Under the pieces are notes generated by a model, which saw only the letters and a program-made list of their open reading frames with translations, made no database searches and was not told the origin of the DNA. 64,000 nt of DNA from Limimaricola soesokkakensis (GTDB lineage Bacteria; Pseudomonadota; Alphaproteobacteria; Rhodobacterales; Rhodobacteraceae): assembly GCF_900172345.1 (NCBI RefSeq), contig NZ_FWFY01000013.1:1-64000 (forward strand). The letters are read 5' to 3'. The stretch's first letter is position 1, and each line of letters opens with the position of its first letter. The position numbers and the translations under genes were made by a program. Positions 54,206 to 62,947 of the stretch are shown here, in pieces.

Positions 54206-54577
54206 CTATGAGAAGGGATTCCAGATCCGCAGCTGCCCCTCGACCAACTGGCCGTCATGCATGTCTTCGGACCACAGGGTCTCGCAGCCGGCGATCAGAG
54301 CCTAGGCCACGATCATGGCGTCGTAGACCGAGAAGTTGTAGCGTTCCTGCAGAGCCAAGCCGATATCGTGGGTATGCAGATCGAGATCGCACAGCCGGCA
54401 AAGCTGCCGAATACCGTGCAGGAACTCCTGCGCTTCGCCCTGATCCATACACGCCTTGCGTCGGCAGTTGACCAAGGCCTCATTCAGAACCTGAACGCTG
54501 ATCGTGCCCCCTCGTATCAGCAGTGCTTCGGCCTGATCCCGCTTGGGGCCATCGTCCAACAGGTAGAGATTAACATC
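54206..54577 (-). pseudogene. PIN-domain (VapC-like) toxin remnant
   Basis: Codons read NLYLLDDGPKRDQAEALLIRGGTISVQVLNEALVNCRRK, then CDLDLHTHDIGLALQERYNFSVYDAMIVA, an in-frame TAG, and ALIAGCETLWSEDMHDGQLVEGQLRIWNPFS. The usual PIN acidic residues and the final SEDM motif are recognisable. The first residues, including the opening FDTN, are missing where the TnpB element ends. Inactive. Confidence 0.68.
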
Positions 54578-55397
54578 TTCCCCCGGTCAAAGCCGGGGGA
54601 TTTTCGGAGGTCGCGAGGCCTCTTCCAGTTCTCGCTTCCCCGGAGAGCCAATGCCCTTCCTCCACGAGCATAGACGCCGTGTTCCGGCGCAGGATGTTGA
54701 TCGCAGCGTTGTGGTCGGCATGTGCGCGGTGGCCGCATGTGGTGCAGGCGAAAGCGGCTTGGCTCTTGCGGCTCTCCCTGTCCACGGCTCCGCAGGACGA
54801 ACACGTCTGCGAGGTATGCCGGGGGTCCACCTTGCATAGGTATCCCCCGCGTTCTTCAAGCTTGTAGGCCACGAGGGTCTCGAAGCTATGCCACCCCTGT
54901 TCGAGGATGGCGCGGTTCAAACCCGCCTTGGCCCGGACGTTCTTGCCCGGCGCATCGGCGGTTCCTGCAGCGCTCCGCGTCATGTTCTTCGTTTTGAGGT
55001 CCTCAAGGACGACCGTGCCAAAGCGGCGGGCCAGATCAAGTGTTACCCGGTGCTGCCAGTCCCGCCGGATGCGTCCTGCGCGTGCGGAGATGCGCGCCAC
55101 GCGGCGCAGCGCCTTCACCCGGCGGACAGACCCGCGCTTCCGGCGGGCTACGACCCGCTGGGCTTTCCGCTTTTTGCGGTTGAGCAGGCGCAGCTTGCCG
55201 GGGATGTTCAGGGCCTCGCCGCTCGACAGCATCAAGGAGCAGGTCACGCCCCGGTCTATACCGACCGAGGGCAGGCTGTTGACAGGAGTCTCGTGCTCGA
55301 TCTCGTTGGCGAAGGAGATGTGCCAGCCGGTCGGGTCGAGCGACTGAACTGGCCCCCGTTTCGACCGGACATGTGTGGATGCCTCCCTTGGCGCAAT
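54570..55397 (-). pseudogene. TnpB (IS200/IS605 family) C-terminal remnant
   Basis: About 275 codons without an N-terminus. The RuvC-like nuclease parts are intact: VGIDRGVTCSL (first Asp), VVLEDLKTKNM (Glu) and HADHNAAINIL (last Asp), and the zinc ribbon is TCSSCGAVDRES...CTTCGH. The visible start is a GTG at 55247, but the frame is open to 55397, right after a TGA, so the first part of the protein (helical and OB-like domains) is lost. The C-terminus reads through the right-end hairpin, as is usual in these elements. It cannot be a working RNA-guided nuclease. Confidence 0.87.
54579..54600. repeat. Right-end hairpin of the TnpB element
   Basis: An 8-bp stem TCCCCCGG/CCGGGGGA with a short loop, the usual subterminal hairpin of IS200/IS605 elements; it resembles the one near 35.74 kb. 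It adjoins the PIN remnant, marking the insertion border. Confidence 0.65.
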
Positions 55398-55443
55398 TCA
55401 TCTAGCAAGAGTGGCAGGCCAACCTCGAGCATAGACACAGTTG

Positions 55444-58203
55444 CTAAAGGATCAGGTCCCTAGCGCCGAAATCGTCGACGCCGTTCAGGACGATCCTGAT
55501 CTCCGCAGCTCGGTCGCGGTCGGTGTTGATTTCGAGGCGCGAGCGGTCGGTATCGAAGCGCACCTGTCCTGCTTGGGTGAAATCGGCGTCGCGTCCGATC
55601 CAGACCAATTCCTGCTGGCCGCCGGCGCGCCGGTTGCCGTCGATCGCCGACAGGTCTATGGCATCACCCTCGGCGCGATCGAGGTCCCGTATCGTATCCT
55701 GCCGCCGCCTGCCGATCCCGGCATCCCCCGTGCCGAACACGAAGGTATCGGCACCGCCATTGCCCCTGAGAACATCCCCTCCCTTGCCACCCGAGAGCAT
55801 GTCGTCGCCGTTGCCGCCGATCAACTTGTCGCGCCCGGTTCCGCCGATCATCCGGTCGTCGCCACTGCCACCTTTCAGGGCGTCGGCCCCGCCGCGGCCC
55901 AAAAGCGTGTCGTCTCCACTGCCGCCGACCAACCTGTCATTGCCGCCACCGCCGTCGATGCGGTCGTTGCCGCCCCGGCCCAGCAGCCTGTCATTGCCGC
56001 CAAACCCCGACAGGCCCTCGTCGGCGCGACTACCCCTGAGCACGTCGTTGCCGCCGCTGCCGCGATGGTCGTCGTCGACCAGCTCCGCCTGACCGCGAAG
56101 AACGCTGCCGGCAAGGTTGAGGTTGGCGGGCAGGCTCTGCTCCTGCAGCAGCAACGAAAAGGTCTCGACCGTCTCGACACTGAGATCGGAAAGCAGTTCG
56201 ACATTGACGGCCGCGCTCATCTGGCCCGGCAGGAGGCGGACCTGTCCCGCCGTCGCGACGTAATCGCGGCCTGCCTGTGCTGACCCATCGACGGTGCGGT
56301 AGCTGAGGGTCGTGACCGTGTCGAAGGCCTCCGACAGCCGCAGCTCGAACACCGCGAAGCCTTTCGCTCCGCCCGGCTCGACGGCGACGACGTCGGTCAC
56401 GTGGATCGCGCGGTCGAGATTGACGCCGTCGTCGTCCTGGATAAAGGCTGCGCCGATCAGCCGGTCCGCTCCACCGGCGAAGATCGCCCCGTCGAGGTCG
56501 AAGAGTTCGAAGGACAAGCTCTCGTCGGATTCGATATCGTTGTCGTGCCTCGCGCGGATCTGGATTTCCTTCGATGTCTCGCCCGGGGCGAAGGTGACGA
56601 CGTTTGCGACGGTCGGGAAGTCGATGTCCTGCGTCGCCGAGCCGGAACTGGTGCGGTAGCTCACCGTGACCGAATCCACGGCCGGTTCGGACAGCGTCAG
56701 GGTGAAGCGCACCACGCCGCCGAAGCCGGAACCGATGCTTTCGATTGCATCCGCGCCCTCGAGCGAGAGGACAGGCTGCCGGTCACCTCCGTCATCATCG
56801 AGGAGCCGCGCCGTTCCGACCAGCCCTGCCACCGACTGTCCCAGCCCGCTGGCCCGGCTTAACGCGAGGTGGAAGAACTCGCTAGGCTCGACGGTGCCGT
56901 CACCGGTCAGTCGCACCTCAACAGAGGCGCGGGTCTGCCCGGGGGCGAAGCGCAGCTGGCCCGAAGTTGAGACGTAATCGTCGCCCGCCGTGGCGCTTCC
57001 GTCGACGGTGGCGTAGTCGAACACCAACTCCTCGCTCGATGGCTGCGACAGAAGCACATCGAACCACGCGCTGCGCGGGGCGGAGTCGCCCTCGACGATG
57101 ACCGGCGAGGAGACGACCAGGGCCCTGCCGAGATTGACGCCGTCGTCATCGATGATGAAGGTGTTCTCGCGCAGCACCTTCGCGCCCCCTTCCAGCGTCG
57201 CGCCGACCGGATCGAAGAGCTCGATGCCAAAGCTTTCGTCGGTCTCGATGTCGTTGTCATGGCGCACGCGGATATCGACGAGCTTTCGCTGCTCGCCGGC
57301 CGCAAAGACCAATTCTCCGGCGAAATCCGGATAGTCGATGTCCTCTGTGCCACTCCGCGCCAACGACTTGTACTGCACGGAAACGGCGTCGGCCGCGGGC
57401 TCGGACAGGCTCAGCGCGAAGGTCACCATGCCGCCGAAGCCGGAACCGATGCTCTCCGGCGCATTGACCGCCTCCACCGAGATGACGGGCCGCCCATCGC
57501 CATCGTCATCGAGCAAGGTCGCCGTGCCCACCAGCCCGGCCCCCGTGGTGCCCAGATCCTGATGCGGGCTCAGCGCGAGATGAAAAAACTCGGATGCCTC
57601 GGACCGGTCGTCCGGCCGCAGGTCGACAAAGACGGACTTCTCGGTCTCGCCCGCGAAGAAGGCCAGTGTGCCCGTCTGAGCGACGTAGTCCTCACCCGCC
57701 CTGGCGCTGCCGTCGCGGGTGGCGTAGCTCAGTTCGATGGTCGAGACAGAGGGCTCGGACAGCCTGACATCGAAGCGCGCCCGCGAGGCGCCCCCGTCGC
57801 CCTCGACCAGAACCGGCGAGGAGACCGAGACCGCCCTGTCCAGCGCCGCGCCGTCGTCATCGAGAATGAAAGCATCCTGACGGAGCACGATCTGGTTGCC
57901 TTCGAATTCCGCCCCGACCGGGTTGAACAGCTCGATCGCCAAGGATTCGTCTATTTCCTCGAGATTGTCGTGCTGCACCCTGAATTCGATGGTCTTGATA
58001 CGCTCGCCGGGGGCGAATGTCAGGACGCCGTTTTGCGGACGAAAGTCCAGGGCATCGGTCGAACTTACGGCGATCGTGCGATAGGCGACGGTGGTCTGAT
58101 CGGCCGCCGGTTCGGACAGCGTCACGGTGAATACCACCGTTCCGCCAAAGCCCGAGCCCACGCTTTCGATCGCGTTCCCGGACGTCATGTTGATGAATGG
58201 CAC
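55444..58203 (-). CDS. Calx-beta / RTX-repeat secreted adhesin-like protein
   Basis: A 919-aa acidic protein. About five Calx-beta domains of some 120 residues repeat the pattern NAIESVGSGFGG...VTLSEPAAD...DFP...FAPGE...HDNDIE.DESL.IELFDPVGA...IDDDG and DGSA.AGEDYV. They are followed from about residue 740 by RTX calcium-binding nonapeptides (GGNDRLLGRGGNDRIDGGGGNDRL and more), then a C-terminal segment (DLDRAEGDAIDLSAI... DFGARDLIL) that is the probable type I secretion signal. No Sec signal. This build is typical of calcium-dependent surface or biofilm proteins. No secretion ABC genes are in the window, and no terminator was recognised in the 45 bp between its stop and the TnpB remnant. Confidence 0.94.
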   Translation of the reverse strand: MPFINMTSGNAIESVGSGFGGTVVFTVTLSEPAADQTTVAYRTIAVSSTDALDFRPQNGVLTFAPGERIKTIEFRVQHDNLEEIDESLAIELFNPVGAEFEGNQIVLRQDAFILDDDGAALDRAVSVSSPVLVEGDGGASRARFDVRLSEPSVSTIELSYATRDGSARAGEDYVAQTGTLAFFAGETEKSVFVDLRPDDRSEASEFFHLALSPHQDLGTTGAGLVGTATLLDDDGDGRPVISVEAVNAPESIGSGFGGMVTFALSLSEPAADAVSVQYKSLARSGTEDIDYPDFAGELVFAAGEQRKLVDIRVRHDNDIETDESFGIELFDPVGATLEGGAKVLRENTFIIDDDGVNLGRALVVSSPVIVEGDSAPRSAWFDVLLSQPSSEELVFDYATVDGSATAGDDYVSTSGQLRFAPGQTRASVEVRLTGDGTVEPSEFFHLALSRASGLGQSVAGLVGTARLLDDDGGDRQPVLSLEGADAIESIGSGFGGVVRFTLTLSEPAVDSVTVSYRTSSGSATQDIDFPTVANVVTFAPGETSKEIQIRARHDNDIESDESLSFELFDLDGAIFAGGADRLIGAAFIQDDDGVNLDRAIHVTDVVAVEPGGAKGFAVFELRLSEAFDTVTTLSYRTVDGSAQAGRDYVATAGQVRLLPGQMSAAVNVELLSDLSVETVETFSLLLQEQSLPANLNLAGSVLRGQAELVDDDHRGSGGNDVLRGSRADEGLSGFGGNDRLLGRGGNDRIDGGGGNDRLVGGSGDDTLLGRGGADALKGGSGDDRMIGGTGRDKLIGGNGDDMLSGGKGGDVLRGNGGADTFVFGTGDAGIGRRRQDTIRDLDRAEGDAIDLSAIDGNRRAGGQQELVWIGRDADFTQAGQVRFDTDRSRLEINTDRDRAAEIRIVLNGVDDFGARDLIL

Positions 58204-58969
58204 GTCAAATCCTCCAAGTATTATTTTGGAAATCGGGCGAGAGCAGTAGTTTATCCTTTTCCCATAGCCTCATCCCGCGTGATCGATCCCGATGATCCCA
58301 TAGCTCGAAAAGGGGGTCACGACGGCGGCAAGAGTATAAACTTCTCGGGTCTGGCGGTGGCATCTCACGCGGCGATGCAATGCTCGAATGCGTCGCCGCA
58401 GTCGGTCTTCGTATCGCTGTGAATCCGGTAATGATATCCGATCCGGAACATCCGGAATACTTAGCCATATTATTGCGTTGCGCCGAGGCTGTCGTTCTAG
58501 GACATGGCGGCGGAGCAGCCCTCGTTTCGCGGATATCTGATCTCGGGAACGGGAGTGACTGCCGTGACTCGCTCGGCTATGTGAGACACCCAAACGCGCT
58601 TTCCGCAGCGCCTTCACCAGAACTTCAGAAGCGGTGGACCTGTTTGCGGCAAATATCCCACTTCTTCTGCCGCGGCGGATCAGGCGCGCCATGGCTTCGA
58701 CGCGTAGGTTGAAAGGAATTCACTCGCAATTACGTTTTCTGAGGCGACCTTCCATAAGCCGCCTCAGGTATCATAATGACGCGGCAAGCGATATGCGGGT
58801 GACATCATGGAGCGAAAAAGAGCAGTCGAAAGGCAGCGAGGTTCGACAGGCCTTGAGTTCATAAGCCAGTTGAAAGCAATCGGCGCAAGCTTGACGAAGC
58901 GCGGCCTGACGTTCGGTTCCTATTTCTCGTCCATCGACTTGGAAGGAGGACATCACCACGGCACGGGAC
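58204..58969. other. Upstream region of the RTX gene, no firm gene
   Basis: About 760 bp. It must hold the adhesin promoter. Several short frames are present; one (58807-59007, plus) could encode a 66-aa protein, but no family is recognised and it overlaps the next gene. A strong AAGGAGG lies at 58943-58949. Confidence 0.35.
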
Positions 58970-59254
58970 TTGCGCAATCATTTCTTGGAGCGGCTGCGGA
59001 GAGCTGACGACACCCCGCAGATGGTGACCATGCGTGGACGTGGGGGAGAGAGCAGTCGCGCATATCTCATCCTGAGGGTGGAGAAGATGGCGGAGATCTT
59101 GCAGGTGGTGGAGAGCAAAGTTCCGCCGGTCGAAACCATCACGGACCGCATGCGGCGGATTCGGGGCGATATGGCGCTGCCTTCGGCCCAGCTCGCCCCT
59201 CCGCGGCCGCGCTCGGCCGTTCCTCGGCTCTCTACGAGTTCGATCGAAACCTAA
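58970..59254 (+). CDS. Phd/YefM-like antitoxin candidate
   Basis: A 94-aa frame. The stretch TARDLRNHFLERLRRADDTPQMVTMRGRGGESSRAYLILRVEKM resembles the Phd/YefM N-terminus (ARD-F...L...G..V.VTR.GR). The family start should be a few residues earlier, but only an ATC codon sits after the strong AAGGAGG; a TTG inside the motif is the first conventional start. The start codon may be mutated. It is followed by two small frames in tight coupling, but no toxin fold is recognised. Confidence 0.5.
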   Translation: MRNHFLERLRRADDTPQMVTMRGRGGESSRAYLILRVEKMAEILQVVESKVPPVETITDRMRRIRGDMALPSAQLAPPRPRSAVPRLSTSSIET

Positions 59255-59257
59255 TTT

Positions 59258-59359
59258 ATGGCATTCATTCTGACTGCGGCAGCGACCATGCCGAGGATCG
59301 AGGCCCGGCGAGGCGATCCGTTGAGCGATTGGATGAAGGAAGAGTACATTCGCCCATGA
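59258..59359 (+). CDS. Possible 33-aa leader peptide or fragment
   Basis: Short frame (MAFILTAAATMPRIEARRGD...) beginning 3 bp after the Phd-like stop and ending in an ATGA overlap with the next gene. It could be a translational coupler or the start of a damaged gene. Confidence 0.3.
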   Translation: MAFILTAAATMPRIEARRGDPLSDWMKEEYIRP

Positions 59360-59703
59360 TGAACGCGCCCGAGGACTACTCGGCCGGGCTGCGACAGGTT
59401 CAGGTCCAGTCGCTCGATGACATCTTCCTGCTGCCGATCTGGGGGTTCGACGAGGACTGGGCGCAGCACGAGGCGCTCGCTGAAACCAAGGACGGCAAGC
59501 TCCTCCAGTCGCGCCTCGAGCAGTTCGGGCCGGACGCCGCCAACCGCTGGTTCGACCTGGCCGTCGAGCACCGCGGCCTGAACGGGCTCACGTTGCAGGG
59601 CCGCCGCTCGGGTTCCGAGGTCGAGCAGCTGTGGCGCGCCAACGCCGCGATCATCGAAGGCATGGCCGCCTATGCGAAGTGCCCCGAGGTCGCCAACGCC
59701 TGA
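59356..59703 (+). CDS. Hypothetical protein following Phd-like gene
   Basis: A 115-aa acidic helical protein (SLDDIFLLPIWGFDEDWAQHEALAETKDGKLLQSRLEQFGPDAANRWFDLAVEHRGLNGL). No family recognised. The start is uncertain: ATGATG overlaps the stop of the short frame before it; a TTG nine codons upstream is also open. A strong terminator follows, so the gene is probably real and ends the cluster. Confidence 0.6.
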   Translation: MMNAPEDYSAGLRQVQVQSLDDIFLLPIWGFDEDWAQHEALAETKDGKLLQSRLEQFGPDAANRWFDLAVEHRGLNGLTLQGRRSGSEVEQLWRANAAIIEGMAAYAKCPEVANA

Positions 59704-59730
59704 GGCCATCGCCTCACCTGAAAGGAATTA

Positions 59731-59758
59731 GGCCCGCCGGGGATACCGGCGGGCCTTT
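59731..59758 (+). terminator. Intrinsic terminator
   Basis: Perfect 10-bp stem GGCCCGCCGG/CCGGCGGGCC with a GGATA loop followed by TTTCGATTCTTT. It lies 27 bp after the hypothetical gene's stop. Confidence 0.87.
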
Positions 59759-59826
59759 CGATTCTTTCTGGACAGGAAATTGCGCCTCTGCTCACGATGA
59801 GAGCGAGATTTTGATCGGTGATTTCC

Positions 59827-60945
59827 ATGTTCGATTTGGATGTAATGCAGGCTGAATTGCGCAGCCTGATTTATGGAGCTTTATTGAGGGAGAACGAGTG
59901 GGGCGCGTTCCTGGACCATCTCACCTCGCTTTTGCCGGACGCCAAAGCGACGCTCTTCTTTCACGACGCGAACCATCGCGCTGGCGCCTTCTCCATCACC
60001 TCGGGCGTCGACGACACCTTGAGCGCCGATTACGCCATCCACTATGCCCCGATGAACCCTTGGATGGAGGGAGCCACCAAGCGGCCAGTTGGCTTGGTGG
60101 TTCCGGATCAGCGCATGCTCGCGCGCGCCGAACTCCTGAAATCGGAGTTCTACAATGACTTCCTGCGTCCCCAAGGGGTCGACGGGGCGATTGGTGTCAC
60201 ATTGCATCGGGAAGGCTCGCACAATTCTCTGCTGAGCGTGATGTCATCCTCGGCCGAAACGCATGACGAAATCGGTGCGCAGCGTGCATTGCAGTCCATC
60301 GTTCCAGACCTGCAAAGGGCATTCACCTTTTACCGGAGGCGCTCATTTCCGATCTCCTCTGACGTTTCCGGAATTGCTGCCGATGACGGCGATTCGGGCC
60401 TCATCAGCGTCGGGCCGGGTCGGCGCATCCGTCGATGCAACAGGATCGCGGAAGGCATCCTGGCTTCCGGACATAGCCTCTACCAGGATGCGATGGGCCG
60501 TCTCTATTCCCGCGATCCCTCGCTGATCGAGTATCTCGATCGCTGCCTGCTGCTCTGGGGGCGGTCGCGGGACGATCTGCCGGTCCGAAGCTTCCTCTTG
60601 GGATCCGCCCCGGAGCTGCCGACCCGAGTGACCGTGATCGCCTGCATTTCGGACCGCGGGGAGCGCTTCTTCCGGGGCGCCGAGTGCCAGCTGATCGTCG
60701 AGCCCCCGCCCTCCCGCAAGGTGAGCATCCGCGACTTGCAGAAGTTCTATCGCCTGACCGACGCCGAAGCGCGCGTGTGCGCGGCCTTGGCTGCGGGTGC
60801 GACCATCCAGGAGATTGCGGCATCGCAGGGGGTCGGGATCGAGACGATCCGGACCCACCTGAGAAGCGCACGCCAGAAGACAGGGACGGATCGGCAGGCG
60901 GATCTCGTCTGGCTCGTGAACCGCCTGGCCGATCGGTTCGGCTGA
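59827..60945 (+). CDS. LuxR-family transcriptional regulator with N-terminal sensor-like domain
   Basis: A 372-aa protein. The C-terminal LuxR helix-turn-helix is FYRLTDAEARVCAALAAGATIQEIAASQGVGIETIRTHLRSARQKTG. The N-terminal about 290 residues look like a PAS/GAF-type sensor (LRENEWGAFLDHLTSLLPDAKATLFFHDANHR...) with no classic acyl-homoserine-lactone pocket or receiver domain. It is convergent with the alpha-oxoamine synthase, 2 bp between stops. ATG preceded by GGTGA is preferred; a GTG three codons earlier is possible. It may control the synthase through the palindrome upstream of that gene. Confidence 0.92.
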   Translation: MFDLDVMQAELRSLIYGALLRENEWGAFLDHLTSLLPDAKATLFFHDANHRAGAFSITSGVDDTLSADYAIHYAPMNPWMEGATKRPVGLVVPDQRMLARAELLKSEFYNDFLRPQGVDGAIGVTLHREGSHNSLLSVMSSSAETHDEIGAQRALQSIVPDLQRAFTFYRRRSFPISSDVSGIAADDGDSGLISVGPGRRIRRCNRIAEGILASGHSLYQDAMGRLYSRDPSLIEYLDRCLLLWGRSRDDLPVRSFLLGSAPELPTRVTVIACISDRGERFFRGAECQLIVEPPPSRKVSIRDLQKFYRLTDAEARVCAALAAGATIQEIAASQGVGIETIRTHLRSARQKTGTDRQADLVWLVNRLADRFG

Positions 60946-60947
60946 GG

Positions 60948-62246
60948 TCAGGTCGCGCAGGAGATCTCCTTCGAGATCCGGTCGCGCGCCGCCGCCGCGG
61001 CGCTGACGAAGCGGCCCACCTGTTCGAGATCGTGCTTCGCCATGACCTGCGCGCGCCAGCGGCAGGCGTTGCGGGCCACGGCCGGGTGTTCGACGAGGTT
61101 CACGAGTATCCCCGCCTCATGCATCTCGCGGGTCATGAGACGGCTCGTGCGGGCGTCGCCGAGATAGATCGGCACGATCGCCGTGGGCTGCCCGCCGACC
61201 TTGAACCCCGCGTCCTTGAACGCGGACCGGAGCGCCACCGAACTGGCGAGCAGCTGGCCGCGCAGCTCCGCGCCCTCCTCGCCTTGGACGATATCGAGGG
61301 CTGCGAGCGCGATGGCGGCCTGGACGGGCGAGATGGCGTTCGAGAAGAGCAGCGGCCCGCAATGCCCGCGCAGCATCAGCTTCATCGCGCGATGGTTGGA
61401 GGCGACGAACCCGCCATTCGTGGCGAAGGTCTTCGAGAACGAGCCCATCACGATGTCGACCTGACCGACCAGGTTCATGAGCTCGAGATAGCCCCGCCCC
61501 GTCGGCCCGATCGCGCCGAGGTCATGCGCGACATCGACCAACAGCGTCGCGCCGTGCCGCCGGCATAGGGCCTGAAGCTCCCGGAGGTTGGGGACGTCGC
61601 TGTCCATGGAGAAGACAGTCTCGGTCACCACCAGGATGCCGGCGTCAGGATTTTCGTCGCGGATGCGCGTCAGGCGCCGCGCCACGGCGTCGTTCGACAG
61701 GTGCGGGAAGGCATGGACGTTTCGCGTGGCGTTGCGGGCGCCCTCCTGCAAGCAGGCATGGGACAGGCAATCGATCACCACATGATCGTCAGGGCGCACT
61801 AGGGTCTTCACGATGCCATAGCCCGCGCCCCACCCCGTCGGGAAGACCGTGCAGTCGGAGTAGCCGAGAAAAGCGGCAAGGCGACGTTCCAGCTCCTCGG
61901 AAAGCGCCGTGCATCCCATCAGTGCGCTGGAGCCTGCGCTGTGGACCCCGAACTCATTGATCGCATTCCGGGCGGCCTCGGCGATCGCCGGGTGGGAGGA
62001 CAGGTTGAGGTAGTCCTGGGATGCGAAGTTCGGCCCCTCGACGACGCGCCCGCAGCGAAGGCGGGACTGCGCCAGCGTCCCGGTGCGGGTGAGGGCGACC
62101 TTGCAGTAGGGATCGACGCCCCTCCCCATCCGAGCATCGAACCAGTCCTGATGTGCATCCCACCGAGCCAGGAGGTCGGGGCCCTTCGCGGAGATGTAAT
62201 CGGCGAGCGTTCCTGAAAATGCGGCGTTGCCGGAACCATCAAACAT
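60948..62246 (-). CDS. Alpha-oxoamine synthase-like PLP enzyme (KBL/BioF/CqsA family)
   Basis: A 432-aa fold-type I PLP enzyme. Motifs: FASQDYLNLSSHPAIAEAA, FGVHSAGSSALMGCTALSEELERRLAAFLGY, DCLSHACLQEGAR (PLP-stacking His), VDVAHDLGAIGPTGRG (Asp), and the PLP Lys in MGSFSKTFATNGGF. The family condenses an amino acid with an acyl-CoA; members make biotin precursors, glycine, delta-aminolevulinate, sphinganine or signals such as CAI-1 (CqsA). No biotin or tdh genes are nearby, and the Cys-containing VHSAGSSALMGC motif differs from BioF. Function is therefore open. Confidence 0.93.
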   Translation of the reverse strand: MFDGSGNAAFSGTLADYISAKGPDLLARWDAHQDWFDARMGRGVDPYCKVALTRTGTLAQSRLRCGRVVEGPNFASQDYLNLSSHPAIAEAARNAINEFGVHSAGSSALMGCTALSEELERRLAAFLGYSDCTVFPTGWGAGYGIVKTLVRPDDHVVIDCLSHACLQEGARNATRNVHAFPHLSNDAVARRLTRIRDENPDAGILVVTETVFSMDSDVPNLRELQALCRRHGATLLVDVAHDLGAIGPTGRGYLELMNLVGQVDIVMGSFSKTFATNGGFVASNHRAMKLMLRGHCGPLLFSNAISPVQAAIALAALDIVQGEEGAELRGQLLASSVALRSAFKDAGFKVGGQPTAIVPIYLGDARTSRLMTREMHEAGILVNLVEHPAVARNACRWRAQVMAKHDLEQVGRFVSAAAAARDRISKEISCAT

Positions 62247-62305
62247 GCGCGTCCTCGCTACCTTAAAGATGTCGTCGAGGAGGACGCTGCCTCGCGTTGT
62301 TGTGC

Positions 62306-62335
62306 CCTGTCCTCACCCGATCGGGTGAGGACAGG
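62306..62335. promoter_or_regulatory. Perfect 30-bp palindrome upstream of the oxoamine synthase
   Basis: Arms CCTGTCCTCACCCGA, no mismatch, no spacer, 59 bp before the synthase start. A gap-free 15-bp-arm palindrome with CT...AG-type ends fits a dimeric LuxR-type operator. No T-run follows on either strand, so it is not a terminator. Confidence 0.62.
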
Positions 62336-62405
62336 CGAGTAGACTCGCGGCTAGGCCTTGGGAGCGTGCCATGCGCGAGGTGCCGGTTTCGAGTGGACGA
62401 GTTTA

Positions 62406-62430
62406 AGGCCGCCCTCTGCGAGGGCGGCCT
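62406..62430 (-). terminator. Hairpin after the frameshifted hypothetical
   Basis: A 10-bp stem AGGCCGCCCT/AGGGCGGCCT, 35 bp after the stop of the minus-strand remnant; TTAAAC follows. On the plus strand CTCTCGTTTT follows, so it could serve either side. Confidence 0.5.
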
Positions 62431-62465
62431 CTCTCGTTTTCGCAAAGGTTCGGACGGATCCCTTG

Positions 62466-62932
62466 TCAGCGCTTCGCCAGCCGGTAGCTCTCGTGCGTCC
62501 CGTCCGTCCGCATCTCCAGCGCACCTTCCCGGCACATTGTCGCGAGCAGGCTCTTGAGGCTCGTGAGGAGCGATCTCCGCGACGCGTAGCCCGCTTCGTC
62601 TGCGATCAGTTCCGCGAGTTCGACATGGGTCATCCATGCCTTCGGGTCGATGCCGAGCGCGGTGCGGACAAGGTTGCGGCGGATCTCGGTAGAAGCATTG
62701 CCGCCTCCCCCGCCGGTCGGCTTGCGCGTTGCGGCCCGGCGCCCTTCCTGGCCTCTGCGAAAGCGGCATCCTTCGGCGCCTCCGTGCCGGCCATGCCGCG
62801 CAGGGCCGGCAGGACCGGCAGAGCGCCGTCGATGAGATGCACGGCCCCGTCATGGACGAGTGTCTTGTCGACCATGTCGGACGTAATCCGGATGCTGCGC
62901 AGCTCGCCGGTGACAAGGTGCATTGCGATCAA
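62466..62932 (-). pseudogene. Frameshifted hypothetical gene
   Basis: The first part reads MIAMHLVTGELRSIRITSDMVDKTLVHDGAVHLIDGALPVLPALRG; after about 62720 the coding pattern continues in another frame: STEIRRNLVRTALGIDPKAWMTHVELAELIADEAGYASRRSLLTSLKSLL...ESYRLAKR. The second part resembles a small winged-helix fold. Family unknown. Followed by a hairpin. Confidence 0.45.
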
Positions 62933-62947
62933 ATACCACTGTCTCAG

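Noticed and set aside
58380-58712. 110-codon plus frame upstream of the RTX gene
   Set aside because: No ribosome site, no family, and the frame changes character after 80 codons; not supported.
62306-62335. 30-bp palindrome as transcription terminator
   Set aside because: No T-run on either side and it lies before, not after, a gene; operator is the better reading.
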